A DNA stretch of 64,000 bases from positions 1 to 64,000 of IMG/VR virus record IMGVR_UViG_3300008108_000016; one strand, 5' to 3'. Positions 24,463 to 32,637 of the stretch are shown here, one piece after another. The number at the start of each line of letters is the position of its first letter. The first letter of the stretch is position 1. The notes beneath the pieces were generated by a model, which saw only the letters and a program-made list of their open reading frames with translations, was not told the DNA's origin and searched no databases. This DNA is from a virus. The position numbers and the translations under genes are program-made.

Positions 24463-26687
24463 TATTGGAATACATAATTTATATTATCCATAAATAAAAA
24501 TTCAACATCATCTTGGAATATCTTTGTGTCTCCACCGCAGAATACACAAGAAATGTCATAATTAATTATTAAATTTATAACAACATTCGCATCATCAAGT
24601 TGGTTTATTGTTGTTGGTTGACAAGCTGTTCCTCCAGTTATACATCCACTTTTTATAATGATTTGATTTGTTTCAATATTTGCAACAACACTTGTTATAC
24701 CACTAAAAGAATAAAGTAGATCGGTTATCGCTGTTACCCACTCCTCATCGGTAGGATAATCATTCATTGTTGATGCGGTGTAGAAAATACTTTGTTGATT
24801 CACACCATTAACCGTAACATCAGCAGTAAATGTGGCGGAATTTAATATACAACCCGTATCACCACTTGTTAGATCAAAATATCCTTCATTAAACATTTGT
24901 AAAACACCTCTTCTTCCCGATACCCCAGTATTTCTAAATTTATCCGCACAAACATTATAGATCTCGTATCCTGTAAATAATGTTGTTCCATTCAATGTAG
25001 TTGTTCTTGTAAATGAACATCCATTATTATCAATAACTTGTAATGAATATGTCCCTGCGGTTAATCCTGTTACCGTTGTTCCTGTTTGACCATTAACGTT
25101 CGGAGACCAATTAAGTGTAAATGGTGGAACCCCACTTGTTATTAAAGCTGAAAGTTCTCCGTCATTACCTACCAATGGTTGGACATTGAAAAAGTCAAAA
25201 TAAACTCCGACTGACCCTGTAATATAAACGGTTTCAGTTTGACTACATCCTCCCGCATCTGTTACTATTATATTGTAAAATCCTTGTGATAAATTATTAA
25301 ACGACGATACCGGCCCTGAAGGAAATCCTGTTACTTCATATGTATATGGTAATGTACCCCCCGATGAAGCCAATATATGAATTGATCCATTATTAAGACC
25401 ACAAGTTGTTCCCGTTGTACTAGCAGTAATTGTAAAAAGATTTGTATTACTTACGGTTGTTGTTCCCGTATATATACAAGTACCATTACTAACTTCAACA
25501 GTATAATTTCCTGAAGGTACTGAAGGGAATGTATTACTAACACCTGCAGTATTTATTGATACCGTGTTTCCTGAACTATCAATTAAAACATAAGTAAAAG
25601 TTCCTGATGGTGACCCAGCATTTATTAAAACGTCTATAGATCCATCATTATTATTACAGTTTGAGTTTGTGGTTGTTATTGAGACTACTGAAAACCCATT
25701 TGGCGTTATTAATTCAACACTATCAATATCTGTACAAAGTCCCGCATCGGTAACCATCACAGTTAATATTCCTGATGATAAACCTGTAAATGTAATCGTA
25801 TTTGAAAAAGTTACTTCAACATATCCATTTGAACCTGAAAAATAATATGGTGGAGTACCTCCAACAACCAACACCTCAACCTCACCATCATTGGAAAAAC
25901 AAGAAGGTGATGTGGTTGTAAATGAAACGATATTTGGTGCGGATGCGGTAGTTACAACCGCATTTTGACTTATTGAGCACCCATTGGAATCAGTAACAGT
26001 AACAGTATAAACACCATTTGTTAAACCTGTAATAAATGAAGTTGTTTCTCCTCCAGGTAGCCAAGAATAGGTATATGGAGGATTTCCTGTTTGTCCGGTA
26101 ACATATATTTTACCCGTACCTAATAACGATTCACAATTACTATCATTAATAACATAAGTACCATATGTAAATGTGGTAGATGATTTTACAATACAAGATT
26201 CACTTTTACCTGTACATCCACCACCGTCATCACCAACAACATAGTAAGTTCCGGCAGATAAGAATGGGAATATGTGCGTTGCACCAACATTTGTTGCCGA
26301 ATCAATTAGATTATCATTTATATCATATAAATAAAAATCAGCACCTGATAGATAAACATTTTGTGTTATTGCGGTTATAGATCCATTAGAATCACCACAA
26401 CTTGTATTTTCACTATCTATTGAAACACAAGTTCCTGAAGAAATATAAATAGGATACGTAACCGCACTAAATGAAGCGTCGGTAATTGTAATTGAGTATT
26501 CACCAGCAGGAATACCTGTAACAGAATATAAAGTTGTTGTACCTGAAGTTGGGAAATACCCTGTAGTTGGTGCGGTTTCAAAGACCGAAAATGGTGATGA
26601 TGTTCCTGTTATATCAAAATAAATTGCACCAACCCCAGAATTACTACAGTCTCCCGTTACAGAATAATTATATACTGATATACTCAT
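24462..26687 (-). CDS. Large adhesin with about seven SprB-type repeats
   Basis: A 741-residue protein consisting mainly of about seven consecutive SprB-type repeats up to roughly residue 570. Clear units include GKIYVTGQTGNPPYTYSWLP ... GLTNGVYTVTVTDSNGC and DGEVEVLVVGGTPPYYF ... GLSSGILTVMVTDAGLC. Each has a Cys near both ends and a G-x-Y-x-(V/I)-x-V-x-D strand. A different C-terminal domain (about 575-741) follows; it resembles the C-terminus of the 999-residue baseplate protein and ends in an FQDDVEFLFMDNINYVFQ tail. Coupled to its neighbours by TAATG junctions on both sides. Likely a long flexible receptor-binding fibre attached to the baseplate. Confidence 0.7.
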   Translation of the reverse strand: MSISVYNYSVTGDCSNSGVGAIYFDITGTSSPFSVFETAPTTGYFPTSGTTTLYSVTGIPAGEYSITITDASFSAVTYPIYISSGTCVSIDSENTSCGDSNGSITAITQNVYLSGADFYLYDINDNLIDSATNVGATHIFPFLSAGTYYVVGDDGGGCTGKSESCIVKSSTTFTYGTYVINDSNCESLLGTGKIYVTGQTGNPPYTYSWLPGGETTSFITGLTNGVYTVTVTDSNGCSISQNAVVTTASAPNIVSFTTTSPSCFSNDGEVEVLVVGGTPPYYFSGSNGYVEVTFSNTITFTGLSSGILTVMVTDAGLCTDIDSVELITPNGFSVVSITTTNSNCNNNDGSIDVLINAGSPSGTFTYVLIDSSGNTVSINTAGVSNTFPSVPSGNYTVEVSNGTCIYTGTTTVSNTNLFTITASTTGTTCGLNNGSIHILASSGGTLPYTYEVTGFPSGPVSSFNNLSQGFYNIIVTDAGGCSQTETVYITGSVGVYFDFFNVQPLVGNDGELSALITSGVPPFTLNWSPNVNGQTGTTVTGLTAGTYSLQVIDNNGCSFTRTTTLNGTTLFTGYEIYNVCADKFRNTGVSGRRGVLQMFNEGYFDLTSGDTGCILNSATFTADVTVNGVNQQSIFYTASTMNDYPTDEEWVTAITDLLYSFSGITSVVANIETNQIIIKSGCITGGTACQPTTINQLDDANVVINLIINYDISCVFCGGDTKIFQDDVEFLFMDNINYVFQ

Positions 26688-29686
26688 TAATTACATAAAA
26701 GATTAAAGTTTATTCCCACATTTAATGTAAATGTTTGTGTTTCACTTAATGGAATACAATTATTATTATAAACCGTAAATGTATTATTACCTGTTATAAC
26801 ATAACTCAAACCATAGTCTTGTAAAGTAACAAAACTCGTTTGTACCGCTCCAGTCCAAGCCGCCTCTGTTGGTACAGATAAAGGATTATTATATCCCAAT
26901 CCATTAAAGAATGGGTAATTTATAATGTCAGTACCATTAAAGTTAACGTTAACATACCATGTTGTTTGTAGTGTTGTTAAATCACAATCACCTAATGTTA
27001 ATCCATTTGATATTAAGAATGGTTTTAAAGTTGCACCTAGAATTCCACCAAAATTGGTTATTCTTGATCCTTCTTCCCAAGGATATAAAGGACAAGTTAA
27101 TGCTTGTATAGGACAATCATATTGGAATATTTGTCCAACCAATAAACAAGGATTACAAGGTACAAGAACAATCTGACAACCCATTTGTCTTCTCCATACA
27201 AATTTTTGTCTGTGGAATATTGAGTTCTCATACTTAACCCCTGTATTCCATATTGTTGTTGCCGGAACCATTTGTTCAATCAATCTGATCCAGTAATCAC
27301 CCAATCCATTCACATAATCAATCATTGTTTGATATGTAAAATTATCGTTATCAACACCAGCTAAAGACATTGATTCAAGATATTTCCAATATATTGATTG
27401 TAATGTTGGATATCCTCCTGTTTTACCATCAGTTATAAATTGTCTGTTTCTAACATTAATCGTATTATGCCAAAAACTTTGAGCAAACTCAAAAAATGTT
27501 TTTTGTTTTGGTTTTGGTACGATTTCAGTCCAATCAATACCCCCTCTTGATGGGTATGGTGTGTTTGGATTAGGATCACAATAGGTTGGTGGTACATATC
27601 TTAAACCTTGTTCTGGTATTGGGAAATTATATGTTCTTGACATATTCCATACATCATAAACTAAACCTTGTGATGGGTTCATAAATATATCAACGTTTTT
27701 AACGTTCAATACCAATCTTTCATCACCAACAGGATAATAAGCGTTAAATCCTCCATCAGAACTTTTTCTTAATCTACTTTCATTAATGATCCAACTTTTC
27801 TTATTATCTATTGTTTTTCTAATTTTATATCCAACTTCCATATAAGGGAATTGTCTATACCTTTGAAGATACTCATCACCATAATTAAATGGTAATAAAG
27901 TTGTTTGATAGTCAGGATTTTGACCTGTAAATGTTGATAAAGTAATATCAACTTGAGCTGGCATTCTATGTTGAGGTGTTGACTCTATCCAACCACCTCC
28001 TATTTGGAAATAATAACTTTCGCTGTCTAACGGCATACTTGGATATCCAAAAGAATCCATTGGATAATCGGATCTTCTTACACTTATGTCTTGCGTTGTT
28101 ATATTAGTGGTAAATCCTGTATATTGGACACCCATGATTGAGTAGATGTCCGTAGTGTCTAATGTTGGTGTGTATTGGACGTATGTTCCTCCTGTCAATT
28201 GTGCGTATTGCTCTCCAAATTGATTTAGATTTATTTTTTGATCGGCAACATATACATACTCATTAAATTCTGTGATCGCATCAGGAGCTCCAATTAATCT
28301 CAATAAAATCTCAATTGATTTTCTTGTTCCCTTTGACTTGAATAGGTATGCGGAATTTAAAATTAAATTTCTATAATATTGATAATTTAATTCTTCAGGT
28401 GTTTGTCCCTTTGAGAGTCCTGTAAAAGTGTTCTCACCACTACTAAAGACAGAATTTAATAATTGTTCATTTGTGATTGGTGAGATGTTATCTTTCCATC
28501 CTAATGTCAATGCCAAATTTTTTAATAATTGTGATGGAATATCGTTCTTAACCGTATAGTTAACTGAATTCATAAATGCCAACGCACTTATAAATTGTTT
28601 GGTTTCATCAAAACTTCTACCATAGATCTGAAGCATTTTTTCAACTTTTTGATCTTGGGTATCAAACTCTTTTATTGCACCTGCCGTTAAAAATCTTGAA
28701 ACTAAATTTGTACGGTACTCATCCAAACTTTCTGCAATCTCATTAAGATTCAATAAATATTGATTAAAATCAGTACCAGATATTGATATATTCCAACTAC
28801 CATTAACAGGAAATCTTGCAACTTTTACCGTTAAAGTATATCCACCAGATTCATTTTCAACAGGGGTGTTAAAATATGCTGTATATTTTGGACTTACATC
28901 TCTATTCAATAAAAAATTCTCAACTTTATCAAAATCCTCATTGAAAACCTTATTAACATAAAAATCTGTTGGTCGTATTATGATAGTATCATATGATTGT
29001 TGTCCACTAAAAGGATTACCTTCAATATATAATTTTAATACTGTATCTGTTTCGGTTGTTGGTATTAATGAGTTAATAGTATAAACCTCATCATTTATAA
29101 TGACCCCATATTTAGGATATTCTAATGTTATATCTCTCAATGGTGATACAGAAAATTCTCTTAGTTGTAAATTTCTTGCAGCATCAATAGTATAATCAAT
29201 ATCCAATGGATTTCTAATAGATTCCAATGGTATTTCAAAATATGTTTCATTTTCAACACTATCATATTGTATGTTAATTGCAGTTTTTGTAATATTATAT
29301 TGTGTTGTTGCTGAATATATTTCTAATGCCGCAGGGTAAAAATTTATTATTTTTGTAACGGATACCGACATTCTTTTTGCTAGCGATCCATACAATGTAA
29401 AGTTTGTTATTTCACTTAAATCGTAATTAGGATATACTTGAAAATTTTTAGCAACAAGGAGTTTTGATTGTTCAATATCTGAGATATTTAACGTACTCAA
29501 GGATATTGGATCAGAAAATGTTCCAATAGTAAAAGTTCTGTTAACCTTTTCAGTAACGTTTGTTGTAAACTCAAAATTCGCTTGCGTAAGTCCTCCACCG
29601 GCAACTAATTGTACCCCAACCAAATTGTCAGAAAAACTACCTTCACCGCTTGCTTGTGGTGGGCAAGTATATTTTGTAACCGCCAT
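26687..29686 (-). CDS. Baseplate wedge/tail protein (gp7 or tail-protein-I-like)
   Basis: A 999-residue protein. A helical segment at about 340-475 contains YYRNLILNSAYLFKSKGTRK and EILLRLIGAPDAI, which resembles the conserved core of tail protein I-type baseplate proteins, where a helical domain contacts the neighbouring wedge subunits. The N-terminal 300 residues are beta-rich. The C-terminal part (about 870-999) looks like a domain shared with the 741-residue adhesin, including a DEEW/TEAAW-type helix and a final strand ending in Cys. Position between wedge-type genes and the adhesin cassette suits a connector from baseplate to fibre. The T4 equivalent is uncertain. Confidence 0.6.
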   Translation of the reverse strand: MAVTKYTCPPQASGEGSFSDNLVGVQLVAGGGLTQANFEFTTNVTEKVNRTFTIGTFSDPISLSTLNISDIEQSKLLVAKNFQVYPNYDLSEITNFTLYGSLAKRMSVSVTKIINFYPAALEIYSATTQYNITKTAINIQYDSVENETYFEIPLESIRNPLDIDYTIDAARNLQLREFSVSPLRDITLEYPKYGVIINDEVYTINSLIPTTETDTVLKLYIEGNPFSGQQSYDTIIIRPTDFYVNKVFNEDFDKVENFLLNRDVSPKYTAYFNTPVENESGGYTLTVKVARFPVNGSWNISISGTDFNQYLLNLNEIAESLDEYRTNLVSRFLTAGAIKEFDTQDQKVEKMLQIYGRSFDETKQFISALAFMNSVNYTVKNDIPSQLLKNLALTLGWKDNISPITNEQLLNSVFSSGENTFTGLSKGQTPEELNYQYYRNLILNSAYLFKSKGTRKSIEILLRLIGAPDAITEFNEYVYVADQKINLNQFGEQYAQLTGGTYVQYTPTLDTTDIYSIMGVQYTGFTTNITTQDISVRRSDYPMDSFGYPSMPLDSESYYFQIGGGWIESTPQHRMPAQVDITLSTFTGQNPDYQTTLLPFNYGDEYLQRYRQFPYMEVGYKIRKTIDNKKSWIINESRLRKSSDGGFNAYYPVGDERLVLNVKNVDIFMNPSQGLVYDVWNMSRTYNFPIPEQGLRYVPPTYCDPNPNTPYPSRGGIDWTEIVPKPKQKTFFEFAQSFWHNTINVRNRQFITDGKTGGYPTLQSIYWKYLESMSLAGVDNDNFTYQTMIDYVNGLGDYWIRLIEQMVPATTIWNTGVKYENSIFHRQKFVWRRQMGCQIVLVPCNPCLLVGQIFQYDCPIQALTCPLYPWEEGSRITNFGGILGATLKPFLISNGLTLGDCDLTTLQTTWYVNVNFNGTDIINYPFFNGLGYNNPLSVPTEAAWTGAVQTSFVTLQDYGLSYVITGNNTFTVYNNNCIPLSETQTFTLNVGINFNLLCN

Positions 29687-30594
29687 TATCCTGTTATGTT
29701 TGTAAAGTTCTTAGTAAAGTCAATGTTATTACCTCTATCTTGTCTAACCTCATACAATAAGTCATTGAATTGATCTCTAATCTCATACAAATTGTATTGT
29801 TTAAAGATGTTGTTATTATTGTCGTAAATAGTATAAATTCCGTCATCAATTGATTTAGTTTGATTACCATAAAGAGCAATCGCAAGTGTTGATATATCGT
29901 GTTCAACTATTTCAATTTCAGTTGTTATAGGATTAAAAAATGTGTTTGATATGACAATATCTTGATTTGGTTGTCCTATAAATGGAGTTGCGTTTGGTTT
30001 ATTAGTTGGTGATGATGATGGTGATAATGTACAAAAAACTAAATTTGTTACCCCTTCAGTATATCTATATCTTATAGATTTTTGTGATGTATTTGTTAAA
30101 TTCTGTATAACAGGTTCACAATAAAATGATGAGGTAATCATTCTAAAGAAATTAGGTATTTTCGTACCATCGGAATTTAAATACTCTACTCTAAATCCAA
30201 TTAATCCTTGATTAACGAACTTATTTCTAAATTGTGTTGGGACATTATTAACATCAATCACAATACCTTTTACGTTAGGTAATGCCGATAAAATTCCACA
30301 ATCAGTAATTCTTGTTCTTATCTCCGCAGGTCTGATATATAAAGTATAAATTCCTAACTTATTAAATTGATCTGCAGGTAATTTTAAATTATATAAACCA
30401 CCCAATATTTCAACATTAGCGTTTCCACCAGTTTCATTATTGTTAAAATATGGTCGTAAAATTGTTTTTGCATCCAATTTTGTTAATACAAAATTATCAG
30501 TATCGTCTCTGCTTGGTGTATAGTTTAAAATGATATCAACATCATCAGGACTAACATCAGCGGGTCTTATTGTTCCGTAACTACCTGTCGCCAC
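29686..30594 (-). CDS. Baseplate/tail structural protein, unassigned
   Basis: A 302-residue protein beginning MATGSYGTIRPADVSPDDVD, a compact beta-rich protein with helical C-terminal end (YDNNNNIFKQYNLYEIRDQF). No catalytic motif. It shares its stop/start junction (TAATG) with the 999-residue gene downstream, indicating co-translation and perhaps a stable complex. By gene order in T4-like phages, small proteins in this position are wedge or fibre-attachment subunits (gp8 to gp11 area), but I see no sequence match. A TATTTAT box lies 36 bases upstream, so transcription may restart here. Confidence 0.55.
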   Translation of the reverse strand: MATGSYGTIRPADVSPDDVDIILNYTPSRDDTDNFVLTKLDAKTILRPYFNNNETGGNANVEILGGLYNLKLPADQFNKLGIYTLYIRPAEIRTRITDCGILSALPNVKGIVIDVNNVPTQFRNKFVNQGLIGFRVEYLNSDGTKIPNFFRMITSSFYCEPVIQNLTNTSQKSIRYRYTEGVTNLVFCTLSPSSSPTNKPNATPFIGQPNQDIVISNTFFNPITTEIEIVEHDISTLAIALYGNQTKSIDDGIYTIYDNNNNIFKQYNLYEIRDQFNDLLYEVRQDRGNNIDFTKNFTNITG

Positions 30595-30630
30595 AATTTT
30601 TATTTTTAAATTTTGTTTATCGTTTTAAAT

Positions 30631-30637
30631 ATAAATA
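30631..30637 (-). promoter_or_regulatory. TATTTAT box, candidate late promoter
   Basis: TATTTAT (minus strand), 36 bases upstream of the 302-residue gene, the longest spacing of the set. Confidence 0.45.
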
Positions 30638-30644
30638 CTTAAAA

Positions 30645-31817
30645 TCATTGTTTTTCTACATTAAAAAATCCGTATCCGTACTTCTCTAAATCACCAACAT
30701 TGTCCACCTCACCCAATCTTTCCACATATTCTAACGCAGACATTTTTCCTCTTTCAATAAAGACATTTGATATTATTTCAGGTTGATCTATAACATTTAT
30801 TAATGCTTCATTTTTGGTTATTGCCGATAATATTAGATCATCTTGTGTAAAACCTGAAGATTGTATCACATATAATGTTGTTCCATCAGGATAATCATAA
30901 TAATCCACACCATTTATGGTATATGCAATGTATTCATTATTAGGATCCGTCCCCCAATATGTCCCAACAGTATTTGAAGTACCAGTTACTTCAATCCCAA
31001 GTTTAAATTTACCTCCCGATAGTGCGTATTTAGGCCCGTATTGAGCAAGATCGTTAACGGATGATTGAGTATATCCTGTTATAATAAAAGGAACCGTAGT
31101 ATAGTTATAACTATAAAAATCATTTATGTCTGTATTTGAGTCTCCTGTAAATATGTAATCATAATTTATTGGGGTTGCACTCCAATTACCATTAAAAGAT
31201 GTAAAAGTTGCAACACCAAAAGGATCCAAATTTGGTACAAACACATATGGAACCGTGATTGTTTTTGAAACTTGTGATATTCCCCAAGGTGATGTTGCAT
31301 TTATTGTTATTACATATTGACCATTCCCAATAGGATAGTTGTGTGTTATCGGTAAAGCACCACTTAATGTTTGTACTGTGGATCCATCTCCCCAATCAAT
31401 GGTAAATGTCGTTACATTCAAAAATGTTTTAAACTCAAGATCGGATGTGTTATAGACATAATAGGTATATGGACTACCCGTTGTTGCCGAAAATATGAAA
31501 TTCGTAACAACATCTTTTTGTAGGATAGCACCATCAAATACAGAGTAGTACCCATAATCAACCGCGGTCTGTGTGAACAATAATGGTATCGTCAAACCTG
31601 TCATCACAGAAGTACCTCCTGATGCCCCAGATAACACATATGTCATTCCTGTATACACACCTGTAGTACCTGATATTGTATTTTCGGTAATTGCGGTGAT
31701 AGGACAACAAGGATCAATATCATAGTTATATTCAATCCCATCTATATAATTTATTGTTAATAGATCGGATTTAATATTTTCGGGCGATATTTTAAAATAA
31801 TATTTTTGTTCTACCAT
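30645..31817 (-). CDS. Baseplate/tail structural protein with PKD-like domain
   Basis: A 390-residue protein. Residues about 120-200 fit a PKD-type Ig-like fold: FTIDWGDGSTVQTL (the W-G-D-G signature) followed by ITHNYP and YVITINATSPWG. PKD domains are extracellular binding or spacer modules in bacterial surface proteins and occur in some phage fibre and baseplate proteins. The N-terminus has paired cysteines (DPCCPITAI), and a C-terminal helix follows (ALEYVERLGEVDNVGDLEKY). It lies one base after the next upstream gene. Position between wedge genes suggests a baseplate surface component. Confidence 0.6.
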   Translation of the reverse strand: MVEQKYYFKISPENIKSDLLTINYIDGIEYNYDIDPCCPITAITENTISGTTGVYTGMTYVLSGASGGTSVMTGLTIPLLFTQTAVDYGYYSVFDGAILQKDVVTNFIFSATTGSPYTYYVYNTSDLEFKTFLNVTTFTIDWGDGSTVQTLSGALPITHNYPIGNGQYVITINATSPWGISQVSKTITVPYVFVPNLDPFGVATFTSFNGNWSATPINYDYIFTGDSNTDINDFYSYNYTTVPFIITGYTQSSVNDLAQYGPKYALSGGKFKLGIEVTGTSNTVGTYWGTDPNNEYIAYTINGVDYYDYPDGTTLYVIQSSGFTQDDLILSAITKNEALINVIDQPEIISNVFIERGKMSALEYVERLGEVDNVGDLEKYGYGFFNVEKQ

Positions 31818-31818
31818 A

Positions 31819-32637
31819 TTACACAGGATTTACATATTCATACCATACAATAGGTAATGAGTCTAACCCAACTCTTTGAACTAAATTTGTTGGATTAAAA
31901 ACCTCATAAGTTTTATTATTATAATTTAAATTAACTTTATAGTAGAAATAATTTTCACCATTAAAGGTAAAAGGACTTGCTATTTGGAATTGTGGTGTGT
32001 TAATCATGGTGGTGAAAACCCCGGTTCTTCCGTTAAAGAACTTAGCGGACATATAGAATTCAGATAGATCTATGAAATCTCTACTTCTTAACCAATAAAT
32101 AAAAAACCCTTCTTTATCCCCAATAAAATCTAATTTCATTTTTGGTTTTTTAACATTAACATTAGGTAATGTTTGTGATATTGATATATTTTCGGTAAAA
32201 CCTTGCTGAACGGGCAAAATTATTGTGAAATAATTTTTTTGTGTTGTTGGGTTTGCCGTATCATAAAAATCCAATTTGAAGAAGGACTTCGTAAATGGTT
32301 TTCTATAGTAATATAATTCTTCACCCGTAAATCCATCAACTTGATAACTATCCACATAATCAGTTATATTGGCGGTTGGTATATTTGCGGTACTACCACT
32401 ATAAAAATAAAATTCATAATTTATTGATGTCTTTTCAACATTTTGTTCAAAATAAGTATTGTGTGAAAATCTATCAATTTCAAAATCATTAGCCAAACCA
32501 ATAACTTCTTCCAATACGGTTTTTTGATATTCTTCAACACTATCTTCCCTACCACTGAAATCCCACTTAATTTCAATAGGAATATCTATCTGTCTATCAA
32601 GACTAGATTGTAGTATTTTATATTTACTCACACTCAT
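31819..32637 (-). CDS. Baseplate/tail structural protein, unassigned
   Basis: A 272-residue protein, mostly beta with charged N-terminus (ILQSSLDRQIDIPIEIKWDF) and many aromatic residues. No known motif. It overlaps the preceding gene by 14 bases and ends one base before the next, so the three are closely coupled. It lies in the series running from gp25 and gp6 to the adhesins, and so is most likely a wedge or fibre-attachment protein. Function by position only. Confidence 0.55.
   Translation of the reverse strand: MSVSKYKILQSSLDRQIDIPIEIKWDFSGREDSVEEYQKTVLEEVIGLANDFEIDRFSHNTYFEQNVEKTSINYEFYFYSGSTANIPTANITDYVDSYQVDGFTGEELYYYRKPFTKSFFKLDFYDTANPTTQKNYFTIILPVQQGFTENISISQTLPNVNVKKPKMKLDFIGDKEGFFIYWLRSRDFIDLSEFYMSAKFFNGRTGVFTTMINTPQFQIASPFTFNGENYFYYKVNLNYNNKTYEVFNPTNLVQRVGLDSLPIVWYEYVNPV

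Noticed and set aside
4484-26687. Diversity-generating retroelement acting on the adhesins
   Set aside because: No reverse transcriptase, no template/variable repeat pair and no adenine-specific variation is visible in the window.
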